A DNA stretch of 64,000 nucleotides, taken from the NCBI RefSeq assembly GCF_030063145.1, contig NZ_JASISM010000002.1:186001-250000 (forward strand), in the 5' to 3' direction. Shown here piece after piece: positions 8,013 to 17,063 of the stretch (positions are counted from its first letter, which is position 1; each line of letters starts with the position of its first letter). The notes beneath the pieces are model-generated. The model was not told the origin of the DNA. It saw only the letters and a list, made by a program, of their open reading frames with translations, and did no database searches. The stretch comes from Cryobacterium sp. PH31-L1 (GTDB lineage: Bacteria; Actinomycetota; Actinomycetes; Actinomycetales; Microbacteriaceae). Position numbers and translations under genes: made by a program.

Positions 8013-8512
8013 ATCCCAAGCAAAAATTCGTGGCTGTCCTCGGGATGCTTACCCTTACGGCGTTGTTGGCGTCGTGCACAATGATGAAAGAGGGAAGTGA
8101 GGCCACCATGGATCTCCAGACGGCGAAAGGCATCGCAATGGCGACGGAGGATGAGACCGCCGCGCTCGTTCCCCCCGAGAATGTCGGCGACCAGACCCAG
8201 AAGCAGACGGCACACCTCTTCGGCTGCGCGGATGGCCGATTGTCGTGGCCCGGTCTAACAACGGTCACCCTGATTGGTGACGTCGATGCTGAGGCCATGA
8301 TCGAAGTCATTGCGTCAGCATGGGAGAAGAAGGATGGAGTCGTCGTAAAGCGGCTGAAAACGCGGCAAGGAGCCCCGCGAGTAGACATGACCGGCACTCA
8401 GGGAGACTCCTACAGTGCGTCAATCTGGGCCCCTGGCACCGAACTGAAAATCGACTCCTTCTCGCCCTGTTTCGAGCTTGAGGAGGGGCAGCATCCGTCG
8501 GATGAATATTAG
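8009..8512 (+). CDS. Putative lipoprotein linked to the DUF1023 hydrolase
   Basis: This 167-aa protein has a signal peptide and lipobox (LLASC, Cys at residue 23). It is not recognised as a known family. It contains two further cysteines (FGCADGR and SPCFELEE) that could form a disulfide, and a central beta-rich region. Its start overlaps the hydrolase stop, implying coupled translation. A broken copy of the same gene follows immediately. A small lipoprotein coupled to a large exported enzyme fits an accessory or immunity role, but no direct evidence is available. Confidence 0.75.
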   Translation: MNPKQKFVAVLGMLTLTALLASCTMMKEGSEATMDLQTAKGIAMATEDETAALVPPENVGDQTQKQTAHLFGCADGRLSWPGLTTVTLIGDVDAEAMIEVIASAWEKKDGVVVKRLKTRQGAPRVDMTGTQGDSYSASIWAPGTELKIDSFSPCFELEEGQHPSDEY

Positions 8513-8521
8513 GCGCGTCGG

Positions 8522-8868
8522 ATGGTGAACGCAGGCGGCAGGCCGGCAGGGCGGAATTCGCGAGTAAGTCGTCGCCGCATCGGGGCCGCAGTGCTTGCCG
8601 TCGCGTGCTCCGTCGCGCTGTCGTCGTGCGTGTCAACGAACGAGGCAGCCACCATGGATCTTCGAACAGCGAAGGGCATCGCGATGGCGATGGAAGACGA
8701 GACTGCGGCCCTCGTTCCAGGCAGGGGGCACCGCGGGTGGATATGACGGGCGCTCAAGGCGACTTCTAGAGCGCGTCGATCTGGGCTCCCGGCACCGAAC
8801 TGAAAATTACGTCGTTCTCACCGTGTTTCGAGCTGGAGGAAGGACAGCATCCGTCGGAGGAGTATTAG
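8522..8868 (+). pseudogene. Decayed tandem copy of the lipoprotein gene
   Basis: The region keeps a signal peptide with lipobox (LSSC) and the segment TMDLRTAKGIAMAMEDETAALVP, nearly identical to the intact neighbour. An internal deletion of roughly 200 bp with a frameshift then removes the middle; the first frame stops at 8746. The C-terminal part resumes in another frame (APRVDMTGAQGDF, a TAG, then SASIWAPGTELKI and FELEEGQHPSEEY) and ends at 8866-8868. Three lesions (deletion, frameshift, internal stop) show that it is dead. Confidence 0.88.
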
Positions 8869-8919
8869 GGCGGCAGAATAGCCAGCCGGGGTACGTTAAA
8901 ACAACGACCAAGGAGACCC

Positions 8920-9432
8920 ATGACCCCGTCCGAACTGTTCATCGAAGAATTCTCCCGCATCCAGGGCACCGTGCACCGCACCCTGAAAAATGCCACCGTC
9001 GCCACGCTCACCTTTCGAGCGGATGCCGACGCCAACACCATTGCGTGGCTCATCTGGCACCTGGCCCGCGTGCAGGACGACCACCTCGCCGACCTCGCCA
9101 GCACCGCTCAGGTGTACACCGGGCAGGGCTGGGTCGAACGATTCGATCTGCCGTTCGGGCCGACGGCCACCGGCTACGGGCACACCTCCGCCGACGTCGC
9201 GGCCGTGCGCGCCGACGCTGACCTGCTCGGCGGCTACTACGACGCCGTGCACACGGCGAGCGTCGCCTACCTGGCCACGCTGTCGGGTGATGATCTCGAC
9301 CGGGTCGTCGACGAATCCTGGACTCCGGCCGTCACCGTCGGTGTGCGTCTGGCCAGTGTGCTCTCCGACGACCTGCAGCACGCCGGGCAGGCCGCCTTCG
9401 TGCGCGGCCTCGCCGACCGCGCCGGCGTCTAG
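8920..9432 (+). CDS. DinB-family protein (DUF664-like)
   Basis: This 170-aa four-helix-bundle protein belongs to the DinB/YfiT superfamily, whose actinobacterial members are often mycothiol-dependent transferases. The putative metal-binding histidines are in TIAWLIWHLARVQDDH and DDLQHAGQ. It stands alone; the following 150 nt contain CTGGTCGAG-type repeats and a tRNA. The exact substrate is unknown. Confidence 0.83.
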   Translation: MTPSELFIEEFSRIQGTVHRTLKNATVATLTFRADADANTIAWLIWHLARVQDDHLADLASTAQVYTGQGWVERFDLPFGPTATGYGHTSADVAAVRADADLLGGYYDAVHTASVAYLATLSGDDLDRVVDESWTPAVTVGVRLASVLSDDLQHAGQAAFVRGLADRAGV

Positions 9433-9443
9433 CGGTCTTCACC

Positions 9444-9566
9444 CCGCTGGTCGCGGTGCGAGCACCCGCTGGTCGAGGTGCGAGGAATGAGCATCCGCTG
9501 GTCGAGGCACGAGCGATCGAGACCTTCCAGCCCTTGATCTCGATCGCTCCCAAGCTCGCGCCTCGT
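9444..9566. repeat. CTGGTCGAG repeat cluster with inverted arms
   Basis: Three imperfect copies of CCGCTGGTCGAGGTGCGAG begin near 9444, 9466 and 9495. The last runs into a 12-bp inverted repeat, GAGCGATCGAGA (9511-9522) and TCTCGATCGCTC (9538-9549). A related CCGCTGGTCGAG word occurs in frame inside dnaX at 21714. It could serve as a terminator for the DinB gene. Confidence 0.7.
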
Positions 9567-9583
9567 TCGGCGGGCTGAATACG

Positions 9584-9671
9584 TGGCGGAGAATGGGGGA
9601 TTCGAACCCCCGAGGGCTTTCACCCAACACGCTTTCCAAGCGTGCGCCATAGGCCACTAGGCGAATTCTCC
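9584..9671 (-). tRNA. serT: tRNA-Ser (anticodon GGA), CCA encoded
   Basis: On the minus strand the acceptor arms GGAGAAT and ATTCTCC pair, followed by G and an encoded CCA. The anticodon stem (ACGC/GCGT) presents GGA in the TTGGAAA loop, and GGTTCGAATCC forms the T arm. The 88-nt length with a long variable arm fits a class II serine tRNA. Confidence 0.95.
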
Positions 9672-9758
9672 TGGCCGCCGTCGCGATAAAGCAACGGCAC
9701 CAGAGAATCTTACCTGTTTCCAGCGGATGCCGCCGCCACCTCCGCAGACCATCCCCGG

Positions 9759-9788
9759 TTGGTGCCGTCCAGCGTCGTACCCTAAACT
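9759..9788 (+). promoter_or_regulatory. Promoter of the SRP RNA gene
   Basis: TTGGTG (9759-9764) and TAAACT (9783-9788) are separated by 18 bp and lie 7 nt before the predicted RNA 5' end. They match -35 and -10 boxes moderately. Confidence 0.5.
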
Positions 9789-9795
9789 GAACTTC

Positions 9796-9889
9796 GGCTC
9801 CTCGCGTGGCGCCACCTTGGCCAATTCCCCCAGGACGGAAACGTAGCAAGGGTAACCGGGCTCTGGCGGGTGCGCGAGGAGTCTTTTTT
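9796..9889 (+). ncRNA. ffs: Signal recognition particle RNA, small bacterial type
   Basis: This is the 4.5S-like RNA that binds Ffh and guides membrane-protein targeting. The ends GGCTCCTCGCG and CGCGAGGAGTC pair. The apical domain contains the conserved asymmetric loop and tetraloop region CAGGACGGAAACGTAGCAAG, which is diagnostic. The closing stem followed by TTTTTT (9884-9889) doubles as an intrinsic terminator. A neighbouring tRNA-Ser is common in actinobacteria, as is dnaX, which here lies 10 kb further on. Confidence 0.95.
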
Positions 9890-9928
9890 ATACCCAAACG
9901 TCTGTACCCAAACGTCTGCCCACACGGC

Positions 9929-9989
9929 CGCGAAAGCGGGTGAACGGTTGCTTCGGCACCGTCAAGGCAACGTTTCACCCGCTTTCGCG
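9929..9989. repeat. Long-stem palindrome (CGCGAAAGCGGGTGAA arms)
   Basis: Perfect 16-bp arms (9929-9944 and 9974-9989) continue, after a 2x2 mismatch, into GTTGC/GCAAC. It lies after the SRP terminator and is not followed by a T-run. A tandem pair of TACCCAAACGTCTG precedes it. It is a member of the dispersed long-stem palindrome class. Confidence 0.85.
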
Positions 9990-10086
9990 TGAAGATCAGG
10001 CGAAGAATGCACCGATTCTTGCCCCCCATTTGGCCGACAACGCGGGAGTCAGGACCTTTGGCACTGGGGTAGACGCCGCGGCTCAA

Positions 10087-10092
10087 TAGGAT
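10087..10092 (+). promoter_or_regulatory. Possible -10 box of the xfp-pta-ackA operon
   Basis: TAGGAT sits 45 nt before the xfp ATG. No well-spaced -35 box was found; TTGGCA at 10058-10063 is too far upstream. Confidence 0.35.
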
Positions 10093-10105
10093 GGGAAGGA
10101 GCGCG

Positions 10106-10128
10106 GCGTTGTCGCCGCGCGACAACGC
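10106..10128 (+). promoter_or_regulatory. Palindrome in the xfp leader
   Basis: A 9-bp inverted repeat (GCGTTGTCG, CCGCG loop, CGACAACGC) ends just before the GGAGGA ribosome-binding site of xfp. It could be a repressor operator or an mRNA hairpin that controls access to the ribosome-binding site. Nothing in the sequence decides between these. Confidence 0.5.
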
Positions 10129-10137
10129 GGAGGACCG

Positions 10138-12609
10138 ATGATCGACGATTCCGGCACCATGACCTGGCCTTCACGCGCGCAAAAACCCCTCAGCGCTGCG
10201 GCCCTGGCGAGCATCGACGCCTGGTGGCGGGCTGCTAATTACCTCGCGGTCGGCCAGATCTACCTGCTCGGCAACGCCCTGCTCACCGAGCCGCTCACCC
10301 GCCACCACGTCAAACCGCGCCTGCTCGGCCACTGGGGCACCACCCCCGGACTCAACTTTCTCTACGCGCACCTCAACCGCGCGATCGCGGAACGTAGCCA
10401 GAGCACGATCTTCATCACCGGCCCCGGCCACGGTGGCCCCGGCATGGTCGCCAACGCCTACCTCGACGGCACTTACACCGAGGTCTACGCCGACATCGAG
10501 CAGAACGCCCACGGCGTGCAGAAGCTGTTCCGCCAGTTCTCCTTCCCCGGTGGAATCCCCAGCCACGCCTCGCCCGAGTTGCCCGGATCCATCCATGAGG
10601 GCGGCGAACTCGGCTACGCCCTGAGCCACGCCTACGGCGCAGCGTTCGACAACCCGAACCTGCTCGTGGCCGCCGTGGTCGGCGACGGTGAGGCCGAAAC
10701 CGGCCCGCTCGCCACCAGCTGGCACTCCAACAAGTTCATCAACCCGCTGCTTGACGGCGTCGTGCTGCCCATTCTGCACCTCAACGGGTACAAGATCGCC
10801 AACCCCACCGTGCTCGCGCGCATCCCCGAAGACGAGCTGCTCGATCTCATGCGCGGCTACGGTCACACTCCATATATAGTCTCCGGCGGTTTCGACGGCG
10901 AAGACCCCATGCTCGTGCACGCGCGCATGGCCGAGACCATCGACCTGGTGCTCAACCAGATCGCCGACATCAAGGCAGCAGCCGCCGCGGCCGACAAGAA
11001 CACCGAAGACTTCGCCCGTCCGCGCTGGCCCATGATCATCCTCCGCACCCCCAAGGGCTGGACCTGCCCCGCCGTGATCGACGGCGTGCAGGTGGAGAAT
11101 ACCTGGCGCGCACATCAGGTTCCGCTGGCCAATGCCCGCGACACCCCGGCGCACACCGCCCTGCTCGAACAGTGGATGCTGTCTTACCGTCCCCGAGACC
11201 TGTTCGACGCCAGCGGTGCTCCCGTGAAACAGATCACCGACCTCGCCCCACACGGCGAGCTGCGCATGAGCGCCAACCCCATCGCCAACGGCGGACTCCT
11301 GCGCCGCGACCTGCACCTGCCGGACTTTCGCGATTTCGCCGTCGATGTTCCCCAGCCGGGCGCGACGCTGAACGAAGCGACGCGGGTGCTCGGCGGCTAT
11401 CTGGCCGAGGTCATCCGCTTGAACCCGCAGAATTTTCGCATCTTCGGCCCGGATGAAACCGCGTCGAACCGGCTGGCGCCCGCGGTTTACGCGGCCACCG
11501 ACAAGCAGTGGGACGCCGAGATGCTTCCCGGTGACACCAACCTGGCGCGCGCCGGTCGGGTCATGGAGATGCTGAGCGAGCACCAGTGCCAGGGCTGGCT
11601 CGAGGGCTACCTGCTCACCGGGCGGCACGGACTGTTCAACTGCTACGAAGCGTTCATCCACATCGTCGATTCCATGTTCAACCAGCACGCCAAATGGCTC
11701 AAGGTGACCGCCGACATTCCGTGGCGAGCGCCGATCGCGAGCCTCAACTACCTGCTGAGCTCGCACGTCTGGCGGCAGGACCACAACGGGTTCAGCCATC
11801 AGGATCCCGGTTTCATCGACCACGTCGTCAACAAGAGCGCCGACGTCGTGCGCGTCTACCTGCCGTTCGACGCGAACACCCTGCTCTCCACCTACGACCA
11901 CTGCCTGAGCAGCGTCAACTATGTGAACGTCGTCGTGGCGGGCAAGCAGCCGGCGCCGAACCTGCTCACCATGGAGCAGGCTGTCGCGCACTGCACCCGG
12001 GGCCTCGGCATCTTCGACTGGGCTGGCACCGAGGTTGCCGGCCTCGCCCCGGATGTCGTGCTCGCCGCCGCCGGCGACGTGCCGACGCTCGAGATACTCG
12101 CCGCCGCCGAGATTCTGCGCGAGAACCTGCCGGGCCTCATGGTGCGGGTCGTGAACGTCGTCGACCTCATGCGGCTGCAGTCGGAGGACGATCACCCGCA
12201 CGGTCTCAGCGACAGCGCCTTCGACGCTGTCTTCACGCCCGACAAGCCGATTATTTTCGCCTATCACGGCTACCCGTGGCTGATCCATCGGCTCACCTAC
12301 AAGCGCCACGGCCACGAGAACCTGCACGCGCGCGGCTATAAGGAGATCGGCACCACGACGACGCCGTTCGACATGGTCATGCTCAACGACCTCGACCGGT
12401 ACCACCTCGTCATGGACGTCATCGACCGCACTCCCGGGCTCGCCGCCCGGGCCGGACTGCTGCGGCAGCAGATGCAGGATGCCCGCCTCGCCGCCCGCCA
12501 GTACACCCGCGACCACGGCGAAGACGTTCCGGCCATCACGAACTGGGCTTGGTCGTCGCAAGCGGACGCCGCCGCCCGCGCCGACGAGACCGGCAGCGAC
12601 AACGTGTAA
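10138..12609 (+). CDS. xfp: Phosphoketolase (xylulose-5-P / fructose-6-P)
   Basis: This thiamine diphosphate enzyme (823 aa, normal length) cleaves xylulose-5-phosphate, and often fructose-6-phosphate, to acetyl phosphate and an aldose phosphate. Hallmarks seen are [47 protein letters not shown] and the TPP/Mg motif [18 protein letters not shown]. Near the C-terminus come the conserved [11 protein letters not shown] and [19 protein letters not shown] precedes ATG 10138. It is the first gene of an operon with pta and ackA, so the acetyl phosphate is turned into acetyl-CoA or into acetate plus ATP. Confidence 0.96.
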   Translation: MIDDSGTMTWPSRAQKPLSAAALASIDAWWRAANYLAVGQIYLLGNALLTEPLTRHHVKPRLLGHWGTTPGLNFLYAHLNRAIAERSQSTIFITGPGHGGPGMVANAYLDGTYTEVYADIEQNAHGVQKLFRQFSFPGGIPSHASPELPGSIHEGGELGYALSHAYGAAFDNPNLLVAAVVGDGEAETGPLATSWHSNKFINPLLDGVVLPILHLNGYKIANPTVLARIPEDELLDLMRGYGHTPYIVSGGFDGEDPMLVHARMAETIDLVLNQIADIKAAAAAADKNTEDFARPRWPMIILRTPKGWTCPAVIDGVQVENTWRAHQVPLANARDTPAHTALLEQWMLSYRPRDLFDASGAPVKQITDLAPHGELRMSANPIANGGLLRRDLHLPDFRDFAVDVPQPGATLNEATRVLGGYLAEVIRLNPQNFRIFGPDETASNRLAPAVYAATDKQWDAEMLPGDTNLARAGRVMEMLSEHQCQGWLEGYLLTGRHGLFNCYEAFIHIVDSMFNQHAKWLKVTADIPWRAPIASLNYLLSSHVWRQDHNGFSHQDPGFIDHVVNKSADVVRVYLPFDANTLLSTYDHCLSSVNYVNVVVAGKQPAPNLLTMEQAVAHCTRGLGIFDWAGTEVAGLAPDVVLAAAGDVPTLEILAAAEILRENLPGLMVRVVNVVDLMRLQSEDDHPHGLSDSAFDAVFTPDKPIIFAYHGYPWLIHRLTYKRHGHENLHARGYKEIGTTTTPFDMVMLNDLDRYHLVMDVIDRTPGLAARAGLLRQQMQDARLAARQYTRDHGEDVPAITNWAWSSQADAAARADETGSDNV

Positions 12610-12647
12610 CCCCGCGCCCGACACCCTCCCAACCCGAATACGCTTGA

Positions 12648-14861
12648 ATGGACATCGTGGCTCGAAGCATCTATATCACCAGCGCCGAAGGCAACACCGG
12701 CAAATCCTCGATCGCTCTCGGCGTGGTCGACACGCTCACCCACCTGGTCGAGCGCGTCGGCGTGTTCCGCCCGGTCGCCCGCACCGCAACCGAACCCGAC
12801 TACGTCGTCGAGCTCCTGCTGCGTCACCTGCAGTCCAACGCCGGCCCCGGTGCCGCGGCCGGGCAGACCTACGAGCAGAGCATCGGTGTCAGCTACGACG
12901 ACGTCAACACCGATCCTGATGCGGCACTGGCCGTGATCGTCGCCCGCTATAAGGCGATCGAAGCCAACTGCGACACGGTCGTCGTCATCGGCAGTGACTA
13001 CACCGACGTCGGCAGCCCCACCGAACTCGCCTTCAACGCCCGCATCGCAGCGAACCTCGGCGCCCCGGTACTACTCGTGCTCGGCGGTCGCGTCGGTCCA
13101 GGCGAGGGCGAACGCCTCGGCCAGAGTGACGCCCGTTCGGCCGTGGACATCGGCCACCAGACCGACGTGGCGCTCGCGGAACTCCGCGACGAGCACGCAT
13201 CCATTCTGGCGATCATCGTCAACCGCGCCGACGAAAAGGCACTGGCCGAGATCATCGGCTCGGTGCGCGCCACGACCAACGCCCAGCCGGCGCGTTCGGG
13301 CGGAGCCTTCGGCGTGCCGATCTGGGCCATTCCCGAAGATCCCTACCTGGTCGCCCCGAGTATGCAGAGCATCATGGAAGCGACAGAGGGCACCCTGATC
13401 AAGGGTGACCCCGCCCTGCTCGCCCGCGAGGCGCTCGGCGTCGTTGTCGCGGCTATGTCCATGGTCAACGTGCTGCCGCGCCTCATCGAAGGCGCCGTCG
13501 TCGTCGTACCGGGCGACCGCGAAGACGTGCTGCTGGCCGTGCTGCTGGCCAACGCCTCCGCCACCTTCCCCTCGATCGCCGGAATCGTGCTGAACGGCGG
13601 TTTCGACCTTCCCGACGCTATTCAGCAACTGATGGAGGGCCTCGCGCCCTCGCTGCCGATCATTCGCACCTCGCTCGGCTCCTACGACACGACCATGCGC
13701 ATCACCCGCACCCGCGGACGCCTCGCCGCCGACTCGCAGCGCAAGCACGACACGGCACTGGCGTTGTTCGAGACGCACGTCGACGCGGCAGCCCTGCTCG
13801 ACCGGCTCGATGTGAGTCGGGCCGAGGTCGTCACGCCGCTCATGTTCGAATATGCGCTGCTCGAGCGAGCGCGCCAAAATCGCCAGCACATCGTGCTGCC
13901 CGAGGGGGAGGACGACCGCGTGCTGCGCGCCGCCGCGACCCTGCTGGCCCGCGATGTAGTCGAGCTGACCATTCTCGGCGAGGAATTCGAGGTGCGCTCG
14001 CGCGCCATCGGCCTCGGCCTTGACATCTCCAAGGCACACGTCGTGAGCCCCTATGACGACCTGCTGCGCCTCAAATTCGCGCAGGAATATATGCAGTTGC
14101 GGGCACATAAGGGAATCACCCTCGACCAGGCCAATGAAACCGTCACCGACGTGAGCTACTTCGGCACCATGATGGTGCAGCTTGGGCTCGCCGATGGCAT
14201 GGTCTCCGGCGCCACCCACACCACCGCGCACACCATTCGGCCAAGCTTCGAGATCATCAAGACGCAGGTCGGCGTCGGCGTAGTGTCGAGTGTGTTCCTC
14301 ATGGCGCTCGCCGACCGCGTGCTGGTCTACGGCGACTGCGCCGTCATTCCGGTACCGACCGCCGAGCAGCTCGCCGACATCGCCATCTCCGCCGCTGCCA
14401 CAGCGGTGCAGTTCGGCATCGAGCCGCGCATCGCCATGCTGTCGTATTCCACCGGGTCTTCCGGCGAGGGCGCCGACGTCGAAAAGGTGCGCACCGCCAC
14501 CGCCCTGGTGCGGGAACGCCGCCCCGACCTGCTGGTCGAGGGTCCCATCCAGTACGATGCCGCAGCGGATGCCGCAGTAGCCGCCACCAAGATGCCCGGG
14601 TCCAGCGTGGCTGGCCGCGCCACCGTGTTCATCTTCCCCGACCTCAACACCGGCAATAACACGTACAAGGCCGTGCAGCGCAGCGCCGGCGCGGTCGCGA
14701 TCGGCCCCGTGTTGCAGGGCCTGCGCAAGGCGATCAACGACCTGTCGCGCGGCGCCCTGGTGCAGGACATCGTGAACACCGTCGCGATCACCGCCATCCA
14801 GGCGGCCGGGCTGACGAGTGCCGCGGCCCTGGACGCCACCCCGGCCGGAGCCACCCGATGA
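12648..14861 (+). CDS. pta: Phosphate acetyltransferase, long form
   Basis: This enzyme interconverts acetyl phosphate and acetyl-CoA (737 aa). It is the long three-domain type: an N-terminal P-loop/dethiobiotin-synthetase-like domain (SAEGNTGKSS), a central DRTGG-like domain, and the C-terminal PTA_PTB catalytic domain (HIVLPEGEDDRVLRAAATLL ... MLSYSTGSSG ... VFIFPDLNTGNNTYKAVQRS). ATG 12648 is used; GTG 12657 would shorten it by three residues. It is 38 nt behind xfp, and its end overlaps ackA by ATGA. Confidence 0.95.
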   Translation: MDIVARSIYITSAEGNTGKSSIALGVVDTLTHLVERVGVFRPVARTATEPDYVVELLLRHLQSNAGPGAAAGQTYEQSIGVSYDDVNTDPDAALAVIVARYKAIEANCDTVVVIGSDYTDVGSPTELAFNARIAANLGAPVLLVLGGRVGPGEGERLGQSDARSAVDIGHQTDVALAELRDEHASILAIIVNRADEKALAEIIGSVRATTNAQPARSGGAFGVPIWAIPEDPYLVAPSMQSIMEATEGTLIKGDPALLAREALGVVVAAMSMVNVLPRLIEGAVVVVPGDREDVLLAVLLANASATFPSIAGIVLNGGFDLPDAIQQLMEGLAPSLPIIRTSLGSYDTTMRITRTRGRLAADSQRKHDTALALFETHVDAAALLDRLDVSRAEVVTPLMFEYALLERARQNRQHIVLPEGEDDRVLRAAATLLARDVVELTILGEEFEVRSRAIGLGLDISKAHVVSPYDDLLRLKFAQEYMQLRAHKGITLDQANETVTDVSYFGTMMVQLGLADGMVSGATHTTAHTIRPSFEIIKTQVGVGVVSSVFLMALADRVLVYGDCAVIPVPTAEQLADIAISAAATAVQFGIEPRIAMLSYSTGSSGEGADVEKVRTATALVRERRPDLLVEGPIQYDAAADAAVAATKMPGSSVAGRATVFIFPDLNTGNNTYKAVQRSAGAVAIGPVLQGLRKAINDLSRGALVQDIVNTVAITAIQAAGLTSAAALDATPAGATR

Positions 14862-16108
14862 CGGCCGTTCTGGTCGTCAACTCCGGCTCGAGCTCGTTCA
14901 AATACCAGCTCATCGAGATGGACACCGAGACCACCCTGGCCAGCGGCCTGGTGGAGCGCATCGGCGAGGTCGTCGGCGATTCCGTGCACTCCATCGCCGG
15001 GGTGAAGGCCGAGGTCTCGGCGGCGGAGGCTTCTGCAGAGACGCACGTTCCGGCATCCGCGGATCGAAAGTGGAAGCGCGAGCTGCCCATCCCCGACCAC
15101 ACGGCCGGTTTCGCCGTGATGCTCGAAGCGTTCGCGACGCACGGGCCGTCACTGACGAAGCACGCTCCGGTCGCCGTCGGGCACCGCGTAGTGCACGGCG
15201 GGGCACGTTTTCACCAGCCGACCCTCGTCACGCCGAAGGTCGAGCGGGACATCGACGAGCTGTCGGGCCTGGCGCCGCTGCACAATCCGGGCGCGCTGCA
15301 GGGCATCGTCGCGGCCGTCGAAGCCTTCGCCGATGTGCCGCACGTGGCCATCTTCGACACGGCGTTCCACCAGACGCTGCCGCCCGAAGCCTTCACCTAC
15401 GCGATCAATGCCGACCTGGCCGAACGGTTTCGCATCCGCCGCTACGGTTTTCATGGCACCAGCCATGGCTTCGTCGCGCGCGAGGCGGCTGAGTTCCTAG
15501 GGCGACCGGTCGAAGACCTGAACCAGATCGTACTGCACCTCGGCAACGGCGGGTCGGCCTGCGCGGTTCAGGGTGGCCGTTCGGTCGAGACCAGCATGGG
15601 CATGACGCCGCTCGAGGGGCTCGTCATGGGCACCCGTTCCGGCGACATCGACCCGGGCGTGCTGTTCCACCTGCATCGCCGGGCCGGCCTGGACTTTCCC
15701 GAGATCGACAAGCTGCTCAACCGGGGTAGCGGACTCCTCGGCCTCACTGGCCGGGGCGATATGCGGGACGTGATCGTGGCGGCATCCGCCGGCGACGGGC
15801 CGTCGCAGCTCGCGATCGACGTCTACGTGCACCGGGTCAAGGGCTATGTCGGGGCGTATTACGCGCAGCTCGGCCGGGTCGACGTGATCTCGTTCACCGC
15901 CGGTGTCGGCGAGAACGCGCCACTCGTGCGCGAGCGCGCCCTCGCCGGCCTCGAGGCCATGGGTATTCGCATCGACCCCGAGCGCAACGCGGCAGCCGCC
16001 CGTGGTGCCCGCGTGATCAGTGCCGACGACTCAGCGGTCACGGTGCTCGTGATTCCGACCAACGAGGAGCTCGAGATCGCCCGCCAGACCTTGGCGACGG
16101 TGCGCTAG
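14858..16108 (+). CDS. ackA: Acetate kinase
   Basis: This enzyme converts acetyl phosphate plus ADP to acetate plus ATP, the ATP-yielding end of the phosphoketolase shunt (416 aa). It shows the ASKHA-fold signatures VLVVNSGSSSFKYQL at the N-terminus, GHRVVHGG, FHGTSHG, HLGNGGSACAV and FTAGVGENAPLVRE. It starts inside the pta stop (ATGA), so the two are translationally coupled. The gene converges on the DUF559 gene, with a long-stem palindrome in between. Confidence 0.96.
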   Translation: MTAVLVVNSGSSSFKYQLIEMDTETTLASGLVERIGEVVGDSVHSIAGVKAEVSAAEASAETHVPASADRKWKRELPIPDHTAGFAVMLEAFATHGPSLTKHAPVAVGHRVVHGGARFHQPTLVTPKVERDIDELSGLAPLHNPGALQGIVAAVEAFADVPHVAIFDTAFHQTLPPEAFTYAINADLAERFRIRRYGFHGTSHGFVAREAAEFLGRPVEDLNQIVLHLGNGGSACAVQGGRSVETSMGMTPLEGLVMGTRSGDIDPGVLFHLHRRAGLDFPEIDKLLNRGSGLLGLTGRGDMRDVIVAASAGDGPSQLAIDVYVHRVKGYVGAYYAQLGRVDVISFTAGVGENAPLVRERALAGLEAMGIRIDPERNAAAARGARVISADDSAVTVLVIPTNEELEIARQTLATVR

Positions 16109-16133
16109 CGAGATCTTCGCATTCGCCGTGCAG

Positions 16134-16204
16134 AACTGCGGAGAATGTCGCGTTTGGGCCAGAATCTGGCTCGGGCGGGGTGTTTCTGCCATTTCTCCGC
16201 AGTT
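16134..16204. repeat. Long-stem palindrome (AACTGCGGAGAA arms), left copy
   Basis: Perfect 12-bp arms (16134-16145 and 16193-16204) enclose a 47-nt interior that holds a smaller GCCAG/CTGGC hairpin. It lies between the convergent ackA and DUF559 genes. The arm word returns at 17339-17409 on the other side of the DUF559 gene. There is no T-run, so it is not a standard terminator. Confidence 0.85.
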
Positions 16205-16217
16205 ACGGATGGCGCTT

Positions 16218-17063
16218 TCAGGATGCGGCGTCCTCGGCGTCACGCACCATGCGATGCACGGTCTCAAGGGTTGTGGTCCAGGTATCGAAAATGTGTGGTC
16301 GGGCCAGACGGAGTGTGCGGATGCCATGCCGCTCAACTTCGCGGTCTTTGGTGCGGTCGGGCAGGAATCGATCCGCGCCGTGCCATTCTTCACCGTCAGT
16401 CTCAATTCCGACGCAGCCATTGACAAGCATGTCGACGTGGCCGGCTCCCGGCACATAAAACTGGGTCTCGACCCGAAAGCCGTCGCGGATGAAACCCACC
16501 CGGCTGAATGTTTCGAAACCGGATTGGGCACCGCGGTCTATGAGACTCAGAATTTTTCTCAGGCGGTCTGGTGCCGCGTCGATGAGTTCGCCGAGGTCGT
16601 CGTCGGAGATGAATTTCTTGAAGAGCGCGGACTCCAGGCACGCTAACGCGTCGACATCCTCCAGGCACGTCAAAGCCTGCAGCACAGCATCAAACGGCGA
16701 TACCTCGAACACCGGCCCCCACTCGCGGACGGCACGACTCCAGTGGAGTGCTGCGCCAGGTTCCAATCGTCGTTGATGGTGGTGCGGACGCAAGCGCAAG
16801 TGAAGGCCTGGCCGCGCGATTCCGCTCCAGATTCCAAGCTGGGACAGACGCGTCAGACAATCGACTCGGCCGCCAACCTGCAATGCGGTGACTGTCGGTT
16901 GATCGAGGTGCGTGCAGGAAAATACGCCCTTGGCGCTGTGTCGAATCAGCCCCGAGTCGACGGCAGATTTCACTGATCGCCGGGTGGCCCCGGTTGTAGC
17001 TAATTGCAGGGAGGTGGCGACGTGCCCTAGATGGCACAGAACGGTGGCAAGGTCGTAGCCCAT
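16218..17063 (-). CDS. DUF559 (Vsr-like) endonuclease-domain protein
   Basis: This 281-aa protein belongs to a type that is widespread in actinobacteria. Its N-terminal half resembles the AbiEi-like winged-helix part (ATTGATRRSVKSAVDSGLIRH), and the C-terminal ~110 residues form a DUF559/Vsr-type nuclease fold with VETQFYVPGAGHVDMLV, IETDGEEWHG and a KDREVERHG segment. ATG 17063 is chosen because it begins the conserved part. It is a single gene bracketed by two copies of an ACTGCGGAG-armed palindrome. Its biological role is unknown; the nuclease fold is inferred from the acidic/His pattern. Confidence 0.8.
   Translation of the reverse strand: MGYDLATVLCHLGHVATSLQLATTGATRRSVKSAVDSGLIRHSAKGVFSCTHLDQPTVTALQVGGRVDCLTRLSQLGIWSGIARPGLHLRLRPHHHQRRLEPGAALHWSRAVREWGPVFEVSPFDAVLQALTCLEDVDALACLESALFKKFISDDDLGELIDAAPDRLRKILSLIDRGAQSGFETFSRVGFIRDGFRVETQFYVPGAGHVDMLVNGCVGIETDGEEWHGADRFLPDRTKDREVERHGIRTLRLARPHIFDTWTTTLETVHRMVRDAEDAAS

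Noticed and set aside
10171-12624. 817-codon minus-strand frame opposite xfp
   Set aside because: It mirrors the phosphoketolase gene almost exactly and shows Val/Gly/His-rich shadow composition with no motif.
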